Part shown: piece by piece, positions 19,542-26,609 of the stretch
Numbering within the stretch: the first letter of the stretch is position 1
Layout: each line of letters opens with the position of its first letter
NCBI RefSeq assembly: GCF_000397205.1
Contig: NC_021237.1
Coordinates: forward strand, 1,303,001 to 1,367,000
Source: Pseudomonas protegens CHA0
GTDB lineage: Bacteria; Pseudomonadota; Gammaproteobacteria; Pseudomonadales; Pseudomonadaceae
Direction of reading: 5' to 3'
DNA: 64,000 nucleotides
Program-made: the position numbers and the translations under genes
Notes under the pieces: model-generated
Told to the model about the DNA's origin: nothing
Database searches by the model: none
What the model saw: only the letters and a program-made list of their open reading frames with translations

Positions 19542-19586
19542 GCTGTTTATAATGCGTCACTTTTTTCAATGCCTATGGAACCCCGA

Positions 19587-20261
19587 ATGAGCACCTTGCT
19601 GGCCCTGGACACCGCGACTGAAGCTTGCTCCGTTGCTTTGCTGCATGACGGCAAGGTCACGAGCCATTACGAGGTGATCCCGCGCCTGCATGCGCAGAAG
19701 CTGTTGCCGATGATCCAGGAACTGCTGGCCAATGCCGGGGTGACCTTGCAACAGGTCGAAGCCATTGCCTTTGGCCGTGGCCCGGGGGCCTTCACCGGGG
19801 TGCGCATCGCCATCGGCGTGGTGCAGGGCCTGGCCTTTGCTCTGGAGCGCCCGGTGCTGCCGGTATCCAACCTGGCGGTGCTGGCCCAGCGGGCTCTGCG
19901 CGAGCATGGCGCGACCCAGGTGGCTTCGGCCATCGATGCGCGCATGGATGAAGTCTATTGGGGCTGCTACCAGGAAGTTGCCGGCGAGATGTGCCTGGTG
20001 GGCGCGGAAGCGGTATTGCCGCCGGAAGTCGCGGCCCTGCCCGAAGGCTCCAGCGGCGACTGGTTCGGTGCGGGCACCGGTTGGGGGTATGGCGAGCGCA
20101 TTGCCGTCGAACTCAGCGGCCAGGACGCCGGCATGCTGCCGCATGCGGTCGACCTGCTGACCCTGGCGCAATTTGCCTGGGAGCGCGGCGAGGCGATCGT
20201 TGCCGACCAGGCCCAACCTGTCTATCTGCGGGACAAGGTCGCTACTCCCAAGGCCCGTTGA
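19587..20261 (+). CDS. tsaB: tRNA t6A biosynthesis protein TsaB
   Basis: Dimerisation partner and activator of TsaD in making threonylcarbamoyl-adenosine at position 37 of ANN-decoding tRNAs. 224 residues from ATG 19587 (MSTLLALDTATEACSVAL); an upstream ATG at 19569 is possible but would add six non-conserved residues. It has the ASKHA-fold signatures LALDTATE and GRGPGAFTGVRIAIGVVQGLA, and lacks the TsaD metal-binding histidines, as expected for TsaB. It sits after adk with a hairpin between. Family length (about 230) agrees. Confidence 0.95.
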   Translation: MSTLLALDTATEACSVALLHDGKVTSHYEVIPRLHAQKLLPMIQELLANAGVTLQQVEAIAFGRGPGAFTGVRIAIGVVQGLAFALERPVLPVSNLAVLAQRALREHGATQVASAIDARMDEVYWGCYQEVAGEMCLVGAEAVLPPEVAALPEGSSGDWFGAGTGWGYGERIAVELSGQDAGMLPHAVDLLTLAQFAWERGEAIVADQAQPVYLRDKVATPKAR

Positions 20262-20391
20262 ACCTAGAACAAATGTGCGCGGTTATGCGGATAACTCCTG
20301 CATACGCCCGCCAATCGTCCGTTTTTTCAGCCTGAATCTGCCCGGTTTTAAACCTTTTGGCTTTTCTGTGTTCTAGTTATCACTTGGGCAT

Positions 20392-20420
20392 TTGCTAAGT
20401 CGAAGCGGTGCCGCTAAATT
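20392..20420 (+). promoter_or_regulatory. Candidate sigma-70 promoter before the 100-aa gene
   Basis: TTGCTA (20392-20397), a 17-base spacer and TAAATT (20415-20420) lie about 28 bases before the ATG at 20448. The 186-base gap after tsaB holds nothing else recognisable. Confidence 0.4.
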
Positions 20421-20447
20421 GCCATCATCGACCCCGGGCTTTTCTGT

Positions 20448-20750
20448 ATGCGTATAGACGGCATCTCCTCTCAGTCCTACCCCATCAAGCGCAAGCCTCG
20501 CAAAGGCCGTGCGCTGGTAGACGAGTCCCTGGACGATGCCGACGCGATTGAAGTGCAGCCCGAGCCTTCGGCCCAGAGCCGTTCCCAGGCTTCTTCCCCA
20601 CGCACCGGCAATCTTCCCGCCCGCCCCCAGGACATGATCTTCCAGCGGGCGATGAAAAAGAGCGTGGCCAACGCCCTGGCCAGCTACCTGACCACCGCCG
20701 GCTTTGTCGATTGGGATATGGAAGTGGTGGGTCTCGACCTGCATATCTGA
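20448..20750 (+). CDS. Small conserved protein, unknown function
   Basis: 100 residues. The first 60 are polar and probably disordered (MRIDGISSQSYPIKRKPRKG, then an acidic and a Ser/Pro-rich stretch). The last 40 form a probable helical domain (MIFQRAMKKSVANALASYLT) ending VVGLDLHI. No signal peptide or membrane segment. The ribosome site before ATG 20448 is weak. Its TGA overlaps the ATG of the DUF72 gene (TGATG), indicating translational coupling. I do not recognise it; real-gene status rests on the coupling and lack of a better frame. Confidence 0.65.
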   Translation: MRIDGISSQSYPIKRKPRKGRALVDESLDDADAIEVQPEPSAQSRSQASSPRTGNLPARPQDMIFQRAMKKSVANALASYLTTAGFVDWDMEVVGLDLHI

Positions 20751-21607
20751 TGCTGCCTTATTTCCTCGGTTGTCCTTCCTGGAGCGAAAACGCCTGGCGT
20801 GAGTACCTGTACCCGGAAGACGCCCGGCCCAATGATTTCCTCGGCCTGTATTGCCAGGTCTTCAACGCCGTCGAAGGCAATACCACCTTCTATGCACGGC
20901 CGGCGCCCGGAACCGTGCAGCGCTGGGCCGAGATCATGCCCGAGCACTTTCGCTTTACCGCCAAGTTCCCCGGTGACATCAGTCACGGCGGCGACCTGCG
21001 CGAGCAGTTGAGCGCCGCTGAGTCCTTTATCCAGCTGCTCAGCCCCCTGGGTGAGCGGGTGTCGCCGCTGTGGCTGCAGTTGCCGGCCAGCTTTGCGCCC
21101 CAGCGTCTGGCGGAACTGGCCGGGTTCATCGATGGCCTGGAGCGGCCGCTGGCGGTGGAAGTGCGACATCCGGAGTTCTTCACCAAGGGCGATGCCGAGC
21201 GCATGCTCAACCGGCTGCTGCGCGAGCGTGGCGTGGAACGCATCTGCCTCGACCCGCGGGCCCTGTTCAGTTGCACGTCGACCGCTCCTGCGGTGCTGCA
21301 TGCGCAGTCGAAAAAGCCCAAGGTGCCACCGCGCCCCGCAGCCTTCACCCAGTTTCCCCAGGTGCGCTTCATCGGTCATCCGGAGCTTGAGGCCAACGAT
21401 CCTTTCCTTGAGCCCTGGATCGACAAGGTCGCCGGCTGGATCGAAGAGGGGCGTACGCCCTACGTGTTCCTGCACACTTCGGACAACCGTCTGGCGGCCG
21501 AACTGGCGCGGCGTTTTCACGCCCGGCTGATGCAACGTTTGCCTGGCTTGCCCGCATTGCCTGAGTTATACAGAGAGCCCGCTGCGGAGCAACTCGGCTT
21601 GCTCTGA
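20750..21607 (+). CDS. DUF72 (YecE-like) TIM-barrel protein
   Basis: 285 residues from ATG 20750, in a TGATG overlap with the preceding gene; the longer frame from 20711 would run back into that gene. DUF72 hallmarks: IGCPSWSENAW-like N-terminus (LGCPSWSENAWREYLYP), NAVEGNTTFYARP, FRFTAKFPGDISH, and VRHPEFF followed by a YVFLHTSDN stretch. The family adopts a TIM barrel and its reaction is not established. No operon partner with known function helps; the next gene begins 33 bases downstream. Confidence 0.88.
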   Translation: MLPYFLGCPSWSENAWREYLYPEDARPNDFLGLYCQVFNAVEGNTTFYARPAPGTVQRWAEIMPEHFRFTAKFPGDISHGGDLREQLSAAESFIQLLSPLGERVSPLWLQLPASFAPQRLAELAGFIDGLERPLAVEVRHPEFFTKGDAERMLNRLLRERGVERICLDPRALFSCTSTAPAVLHAQSKKPKVPPRPAAFTQFPQVRFIGHPELEANDPFLEPWIDKVAGWIEEGRTPYVFLHTSDNRLAAELARRFHARLMQRLPGLPALPELYREPAAEQLGLL

Positions 21608-21640
21608 AGCGCCTTCACGGCCTTCTTCAGGAGCGAGCCA

Positions 21641-22471
21641 ATGGACGCGCAAACCCTTCGAGCCACTGCCTTCAGGGCCCTGCATGAACGTGCCGGAGCC
21701 TTCGTCATTCCCAACCCCTGGGATGCCGGTTCGGCGAAGATGCTCGCCAGCCTCGGCTTCGAGGCCCTGGCCACCACCAGCGCCGGCTATGCCTTTTCCC
21801 TGGGGCGCCCGGATGCCGAAGGTGCACTCAGCCTGGAGGACACGCTGGACAACGTGCGCAGCATCGTCGGCGCCAGCAGCCTGCCGGTGGCGGCGGACCT
21901 GGAAAACGGGTTTTCCGACAGCCCCGAAGGCTGTGCCCAGGCGCTGCTTCTTGCGGCGGCCAGCGGTGTGGTCGGTGCTTCGATCGAGGACGCCACGGGC
22001 CATGCCGAGCAGCCGATCTACGATTTCCAGCTGGCGGTGGAACGCATCGAGGCCTGCGTGGCGGCCGTTCGCAGTCTGCCCTTTCCCTTTACCCTGACCG
22101 CCCGGGCGGAAAACCTGCTGCACGGGCGTGATGATCTGGCAGACACCATTCGCCGCTTGCAGGCCTTTGCCGAGGCCGGTGCCGATGTGCTCTATGCCCC
22201 GGCCCTGGGCAGTGCCGAGGATATCCAGCAGGTGGTGCGAGCGGTGGCGCCCAAGCCAGTGAACGTGCTGATGTCGGGAGGCCTCAACCTCAGCGTGGCG
22301 CAACTGGCGGAGCTGGGCGTCAAGCGCATCAGTGTCGGTTCGGCCCTGGCGCGGGCCGCTTACGGAGCCTTCTACCGGGCTGCGCTAGATATCCATAGCC
22401 ACGGGCGTTTCGATTTTGCCGACCGGGCGATGCCGTTCGGGCAGATCAATCAAATGTTCAAGCAGCCGTGA
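21641..22471 (+). CDS. PEP mutase/isocitrate lyase superfamily enzyme
   Basis: 276 residues. TIM-barrel enzyme of the isocitrate lyase/PEP phosphonomutase superfamily, which makes or breaks C-C or P-C bonds next to a carboxylate using Mg2+. Motifs: NPWDAGSAKMLASLGFEALATTSAGYAFSLG split over residues 24-55, ADLENGF (metal region), IEDATG (equivalent of the EDxTG loop), and RAENLLHG. It lacks the KKCGH catalytic motif of true isocitrate lyase, so oxaloacetate decarboxylase, 2-methylisocitrate lyase-like or related activity is more likely. AGGAG precedes the ATG. Substrate cannot be told from sequence. Confidence 0.85.
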   Translation: MDAQTLRATAFRALHERAGAFVIPNPWDAGSAKMLASLGFEALATTSAGYAFSLGRPDAEGALSLEDTLDNVRSIVGASSLPVAADLENGFSDSPEGCAQALLLAAASGVVGASIEDATGHAEQPIYDFQLAVERIEACVAAVRSLPFPFTLTARAENLLHGRDDLADTIRRLQAFAEAGADVLYAPALGSAEDIQQVVRAVAPKPVNVLMSGGLNLSVAQLAELGVKRISVGSALARAAYGAFYRAALDIHSHGRFDFADRAMPFGQINQMFKQP

Positions 22472-22484
22472 AACGGGAGTGTCT

Positions 22485-23183
22485 GTGCGGGTAGTGAAAG
22501 TCCTGGGCGCCTTGTTGTTGCTGGGCGCCCTGTTGTTGATCGGTGTTCGCCTGGGCTGGTTGCCCGTCGCGGACAGTTGGAATCCCTGGGCGCCGCTGGA
22601 CGTGCGGGCCAAGCCCAACCTGTTGACCCGTTTCAAGCTGGCGCGGCTGCGGGATGACCCGCAACTGTGCGACCAGGTGCTGGCGGGCTCGGGTTTGCGT
22701 ACCAGCCGCCAGCTCGACAGCCGCACGGACGTCGCTTGCCCATTGAGCAATACCCTGCGTGTACAGGGTGGCGACGTGGCCCTGAGCAGCAGCTTTCTTG
22801 CCAGTTGCCCGCTGGCGGTGGCCTTTGCCCTGTATGAGCGCCATGGCCTGCAGTCGGCCGCGCAGGCGGTGTACGGCCAGCGGGTGGCGCGAGTCGATCA
22901 CCTGGGCAGTTTCGCCTGTCGCAACATGTACAGCCGCGAGAGCGGTGCCCGCAGCCAGCATGCCAGTGCCAACGCCCTGGACATCGCCGGCTTTCGCCTG
23001 GGGGATGGGCGCAGCATCAGCGTGCTCCGGGATTGGCCCAAGGACAGCAATGAAGGCCGGTTTCTGCGCCTGGCCCGGGATGGCGCCTGTGATGCGTTCA
23101 ACGTGGTGCTGGGGCCGGACTACAACAATGCCCATCGCAACCACTTTCATCTGGATGTAGGGCCTTGGTGGGTGTGTCGCTGA
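22485..23183 (+). CDS. Extensin-family protein, putative LAS-type metallopeptidase
   Basis: 232 residues from GTG 22485, five bases after CGGGAG; upstream and downstream GTGs (22479, 22494) are alternatives. One N-terminal membrane anchor (VLGALLLLGALLLIG, about 6-20), then a periplasmic domain of the extensin-like C-terminal family. Six cysteines (62, 85, 108, 145, 202, 231) suggest disulfides. It contains His159-x6-Asp166 (QHASANALDIAGF) and His220-x-His222 (NHFHLD), the zinc-ligand pattern of LAS enzymes such as VanY, MepA and D-Ala-D-Ala peptidases. A peptidoglycan-hydrolase role is therefore inferred, not shown. It converges on the minus-strand gene 8 bases away. Confidence 0.8.
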   Translation: MRVVKVLGALLLLGALLLIGVRLGWLPVADSWNPWAPLDVRAKPNLLTRFKLARLRDDPQLCDQVLAGSGLRTSRQLDSRTDVACPLSNTLRVQGGDVALSSSFLASCPLAVAFALYERHGLQSAAQAVYGQRVARVDHLGSFACRNMYSRESGARSQHASANALDIAGFRLGDGRSISVLRDWPKDSNEGRFLRLARDGACDAFNVVLGPDYNNAHRNHFHLDVGPWWVCR

Positions 23184-23191
23184 GGCTGGGC

Positions 23192-23809
23192 TCAGGCGGC
23201 GATGCGCAGGTTCTGCAGGATCAGTGGGCGGGCCCAGCCGATATCGAAGTCCATCGCCCGCTGTTGCTCGATGAGTTCCTGAGGCGGGAACGGCTCGGCG
23301 GGTTTGTCCAGCAGGTCCAGTTCGAATTCGGCGATCGGCAGGTGCAGTGGGCGGGGCTCCGGCGCAGGGCCTGGAGCAGGAATCGGCTGGCCGGCGTTGA
23401 GCACGATCGGGCGTACCCAGCCACTTTCGAAATCCTGCTGGCGCTGTTGGGCCACGATCTCTTCTGGCGGGAAGGGCGGGGCGGGTTTATCCAGCAGGTC
23501 CATTTCAAACTCGGCGATAGGCAGGAACAGCGGCTCCGGCGGGCGGACCTCGGTGTCTTGCACGTCGCAATGACGCTGGTTGACGATCTGCGCCAGCACA
23601 TCGCTGCCGCCAGCCGGTTCAACCGGGCCATCGATGGCCACCGCCGGTACCGATTCAACGCTCGCACCTTCACCCCGTTGCTCGGCCAGGGCCTGGGCAA
23701 AGAAGTCCTGCCACAGATGGCTGACGCCGCTCAGTGCCTGGGAGTTGCGCAGGCCATAGTCGCCGTGGGGCGAGATATAACCTATCGATGTGCGTTGAAT
23801 GTCTGACAT
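23192..23809 (-). CDS. Unknown protein with duplicated 45-residue motif
   Basis: 205 residues from ATG 23809 (MSDIQRTSIGYISPHGDYG); a longer start at 23839 is possible but has no ribosome site. I do not recognise the family. The N-terminal 80 residues contain a short helical stretch (VSHLWQDFFAQALAEQ). The rest is two copies of a 45-residue unit, residues 93-137 and 154-198, sharing 31 identical positions (core LPIAEFE-DLLDKPA-PFPP), joined by a proline-rich linker. No signal peptide or TM segment. It diverges from rsmJ; the shared 94-base spacer has competing hairpins. Confidence 0.7.
   Translation of the reverse strand: MSDIQRTSIGYISPHGDYGLRNSQALSGVSHLWQDFFAQALAEQRGEGASVESVPAVAIDGPVEPAGGSDVLAQIVNQRHCDVQDTEVRPPEPLFLPIAEFEMDLLDKPAPPFPPEEIVAQQRQQDFESGWVRPIVLNAGQPIPAPGPAPEPRPLHLPIAEFELDLLDKPAEPFPPQELIEQQRAMDFDIGWARPLILQNLRIAA
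23216..23533 (-). repeat. Intragenic tandem duplication (two 135-bp units)
   Basis: Units at 23399-23533 and 23216-23350, offset by 183 bases, encode the paired motif of the minus-strand protein. Unit one encodes PLFLPIAEFEMDLLDKPAPP and unit two PLHLPIAEFELDLLDKPAEP at the same place. Confidence 0.85.
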
Positions 23810-23843
23810 TGCTCTCGGTCGACGCTTGAGCTCTGGCAAAATG

Positions 23844-23877
23844 GCCGATAGTCCTGTTATCGGCAGTTTTTGCCGAT
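23844..23877. promoter_or_regulatory. Mutually exclusive hairpins upstream of rsmJ
   Basis: GCCGATA (23844-23850) can pair with TATCGGC (23858-23864), or ATCGGCA (23859-23865) with TGCCGAT (23871-23877). Both use the same middle arm, so only one stem can form. The second is followed by ATTAATTTTTTG, a T-rich tract, giving a terminator-like shape just before the rsmJ start. Confidence 0.4.
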
Positions 23878-23903
23878 CATTAATTTTTTGAGTGTGTTTT
23901 CAG

Positions 23904-24686
23904 ATGAATGAGCAACCCGCAGCCTGCCGCATCAAAGTCGAGGCCCTGGGCGCCGGATTCGCCCCAGCGGCCGAGCAATGGGCCGAGCGCCTGGGGCTGG
24001 CGCTGCAGGTCGATGAGGCCGAGTTCGCCTTGCAAGTGGGGGAGCAGGGCCTGCAGTTGCAGCAATTGGGGCCGGACGCGCCCGGGCCGGTACGGGTGGA
24101 TTTCGTCGAGGGTGGTGCAGCCCATCGGCGGCTGTACGGCGGCGGCAGCGGGCAGATGATCGCCAAGGCGGTGGGCGTGGCCCAGGGCGTGCGACCACGG
24201 GTGCTGGATGCCACGGCCGGTCTGGGCAAGGATGGCTTCGTGCTGGCGACCCTGGGTTGCGAGATGAGCCTGATCGAGCGCCAGCCATTGATTGGTGCGC
24301 TATTGGAAGACGGCCTGGCCCGCGCTGCGCAGGACGCCGAGGTAGGGCCTATCGTGGCCCGCATGCACCTGCTCAAGGGCAATTCCATCGAGCTGATGCG
24401 CAACTGGCAGGGTGAACCGCCCCAGGTGATCTACCTCGACCCGATGTTTCCCCATCGGGAGAAAAGTGCCCTGGTGAAGAAGGAAATGCGCTTGTTCCGG
24501 CCACTGGTGGGCGATGACAACGACGCCCCGGCCCTGCTCGCCGCGGCCCTGGCCCTGGCCAGCCACCGGGTGGTGGTCAAGCGTCCGCGCAAGGCGCCGT
24601 GCATCGAAGGGCCCAAGCCCAGCCATGGGCTGGAGGGCAAATCCAGCCGCTACGACATCTACCCGAAGAAGGCCCTCAAGGCCTGA
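23904..24686 (+). CDS. rsmJ: 16S rRNA (guanine-1516-N2) methyltransferase RsmJ
   Basis: Methylates G1516 of 16S rRNA from S-adenosylmethionine. 260 residues from ATG 23904 ([11 protein letters not shown]). A variable N-terminal domain is followed by a Rossmann-like methyltransferase: motif [19 protein letters not shown], acidic motif LIERQPL, and the motif IV variant [14 protein letters not shown], distinctive of RsmJ. C-terminal [16 protein letters not shown] also matches the family. It is a single gene with a REP doublet between it and the convergent mexL. Confidence 0.93.
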   Translation: MNEQPAACRIKVEALGAGFAPAAEQWAERLGLALQVDEAEFALQVGEQGLQLQQLGPDAPGPVRVDFVEGGAAHRRLYGGGSGQMIAKAVGVAQGVRPRVLDATAGLGKDGFVLATLGCEMSLIERQPLIGALLEDGLARAAQDAEVGPIVARMHLLKGNSIELMRNWQGEPPQVIYLDPMFPHREKSALVKKEMRLFRPLVGDDNDAPALLAAALALASHRVVVKRPRKAPCIEGPKPSHGLEGKSSRYDIYPKKALKA

Positions 24687-24692
24687 GCCCCC

Positions 24693-24756
24693 TGTAGCAG
24701 CCAGCTTGCCGGCGAAGGCGGTCTTCAGTCCGCTTCGCTGGCAAGCCCGCTCCTAC
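24693..24756. repeat. REP doublet (inverted pair)
   Basis: A diverged forward copy (TGTAGCAGCCAGCTTGCCGG) faces a reverse copy (CGCTGGCAAGCCCGCTCCTA) about 20 bases apart, between convergent rsmJ and mexL. No other terminator is seen here. Confidence 0.8.
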
Positions 24757-24784
24757 ATCAGCCAGCGCTTGCGCCTGCCGGTTT

Positions 24785-25420
24785 CTACGGCCGGTAGGCG
24801 CGGATGAACAGCGCCACCACTTCCTGCACATGCTCCTCTGCGGCGGCGCCCCTCAAGGGTTCGCCGCAGCCGTAGAGCAGGCGGAAATTCGCCCCGCCCT
24901 TGAGCATGCAGAAAAAGTGCTCGGCGGCGTTGCGCGGCTTGTCGATGCGCAGGGTGCCCAACTGATTGATCTTCGCCAGCAGCCGCTCCATGCCCAGCAG
25001 CACCCGTTCGGGACCGGCCTCGATGAAGATCTGCGAGAGCTTGGGGTCCTGGCTGCCCAGCGTCATGATCAGGCGGTGCAGGTTCACCGACTCGTCGCTG
25101 TTGATCAGATGGTGAAAGCCCCGGGCGATGTTCAGCAGAACATTCTCAACCGGCGTGTCGGGGGTCAGTTCGTAGATCAGCGTGGGCAGCTGTTCTTCGC
25201 ACTTGGCCACCACAGCGGCGGTGAACAAGGTCTCCTTGTCATTGAAATGGCTGTAGACCGTGAGCTTTGAAACCCCGGCCTCAGCGGCGACCGCATCCAT
25301 GCTGGTACTGGCGTAGCCATTGCTCAAGAACAGGACTTTGGCTGCTTCGAGAATGGCCTGGCGCTTGGCCAGATCCTTGGGCCTGCCTGGCCCAACGTTT
25401 GCGGAAATATTGTCGGACAT
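24785..25420 (-). CDS. mexL: MexL, TetR-family repressor of mexJK
   Basis: 211 residues. TetR helix-turn-helix at about 18-65 (AKRQAILEAAKVLFLSNGYA, then MDAVAAEAGVSKLTVYSHFN). The C-terminal domain is of the AcrR type. It is transcribed divergently from an MFP-RND pump pair in the arrangement known for mexL-mexJK of P. aeruginosa, where MexL represses both its own gene and the pump. The 94-base intergenic region contains an inverted repeat that could be its operator. Orthology is inferred from family, order and neighbouring core genes. Confidence 0.85.
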   Translation of the reverse strand: MSDNISANVGPGRPKDLAKRQAILEAAKVLFLSNGYASTSMDAVAAEAGVSKLTVYSHFNDKETLFTAAVVAKCEEQLPTLIYELTPDTPVENVLLNIARGFHHLINSDESVNLHRLIMTLGSQDPKLSQIFIEAGPERVLLGMERLLAKINQLGTLRIDKPRNAAEHFFCMLKGGANFRLLYGCGEPLRGAAAEEHVQEVVALFIRAYRP

Positions 25421-25433
25421 TTTTTCGCTGTTA

Positions 25434-25478
25434 ATACTGGACTGGTGAGTTTGCTATTAATAACATACCGGCCAGTAT
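25434..25478. promoter_or_regulatory. Putative MexL operator in divergent mexL-mexJ region
   Basis: The inverted repeat ATACTGG (25434-25440) and CCAGTAT (25472-25478) is extended inward by imperfect TGGT/ACCG. An AT-rich centre, CTATTAATAA, lies between the arms. It lies midway between the divergent starts, where a TetR-type repressor would block both promoters. Confidence 0.55.
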
Positions 25479-25514
25479 AAATATTCCAAGCACCATTAGC
25501 GAAAGGTCGCCGCC

Positions 25515-26603
25515 ATGTTCCGCTATGCCTTGCCAGTCAGCCTGGCTTTTTTTCTGTCTGCTTGTGGGCACGAAGAGCCCGTTCAAATTGGCATCCGGCC
25601 GGCCATGGTGGTCCAGCCAGAGCCTTCGGCAAGAGCTTCGGACAGCTACCCGGGCGAGGTGCGCGCCCGCTATGAGCCGGACCTGGCATTCCGTATCGGC
25701 GGCAAGGTCAGCCGACGGCTGGTGGAGGAGGGCGAGCGGGTCAAGGCCAACCAGCCCCTGGCGGAGCTCGACCCGCAGGACGTGCGCCTGCAACTTGAAG
25801 CCACCCGGGCCCAGGTCACTGCAGCCAGCGCCAACCTCAACCTGGTGCGCGCCGAGCGTGATCGCTACAAGACCCTGCTGGAGCGGCAGATGGTCAGCCA
25901 TTCCCAATACGACAACGCCGAGAACCTCTACCGTTCCGGCGAAGCGCGCCTGAAGCAGATCAAGGCCGAGTTCGATGTGGCCAACAACCAGGCCGGCTAC
26001 GCGGTGCTGCGCGCGCCGCAGGACGGCGTGGTGGCCAAGCGTGCGGTGGAAGTGGGGCAGGTGGTGGCGGCCGGGCAGACGGTCTTCACCCTGGCCACCG
26101 ATGGCGAGCGTGAGGTGCTGATCAGCTTCCCCGAGCAGAACTACGGCCGCTTCAAGGTCGGCCAGCCGGTATCGGTGGAGCTCTGGACCCAGCCGGGCCA
26201 GCGTTTCGACGGGCGCATCCGCGAGCTGTCGCCTGCTGCCGATCCCAAGTCCCGGACCTTCGCCGCGCGTATTGCCTTCACTGCCGGCAAGGTTCCCGCC
26301 GAGCTGGGCCAGAGTGCTCGGGTGTTCATCCAGAGCGGCGATGCGGTGCCGCTGTCGGTGCCGCTGTCGGCGTTGTCCGCGGAAGGCGGGGCGACTTATG
26401 TCTGGCGGGTGGATGCCAACAATACCCTGCACAAGACCCCGGTGCGGGTCGGCGCCTTCGGCGAGAAGAGCGTGCCGGTGCTGGAAGGGCTGAGCGCCAG
26501 CGATTGGGTGGTGGCCGCGGGGGTGCATGTGCTCCATGAGGGCTTGCAGGTGCGCCCGGTGGATCGCTCCAACCGCGTGGTCAATCTGGCGGCCAAGGAG
26601 TAA
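25515..26603 (+). CDS. mexJ: MexJ, RND-pump periplasmic adaptor (membrane fusion lipoprotein)
   Basis: Bridges the inner-membrane RND pump to an outer-membrane channel. 362 residues with signal and lipobox FLSAC (Cys17). Standard adaptor layout: barrel-sandwich (lipoyl) halves around YPGEVRARYEPDLAFRIGGK and VLRAPQDGVVAKRAVEVGQV, an alpha-hairpin between (LEATRAQVTAASANLNLVRA ...), then beta-barrel and membrane-proximal domains. It is followed by mexK after 6 bases. In P. aeruginosa MexJK exports erythromycin and triclosan with OprM or OpmH; no outer-membrane gene is present here either. Confidence 0.87.
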   Translation: MFRYALPVSLAFFLSACGHEEPVQIGIRPAMVVQPEPSARASDSYPGEVRARYEPDLAFRIGGKVSRRLVEEGERVKANQPLAELDPQDVRLQLEATRAQVTAASANLNLVRAERDRYKTLLERQMVSHSQYDNAENLYRSGEARLKQIKAEFDVANNQAGYAVLRAPQDGVVAKRAVEVGQVVAAGQTVFTLATDGEREVLISFPEQNYGRFKVGQPVSVELWTQPGQRFDGRIRELSPAADPKSRTFAARIAFTAGKVPAELGQSARVFIQSGDAVPLSVPLSALSAEGGATYVWRVDANNTLHKTPVRVGAFGEKSVPVLEGLSASDWVVAAGVHVLHEGLQVRPVDRSNRVVNLAAKE

Positions 26604-26609
26604 TCCCCG

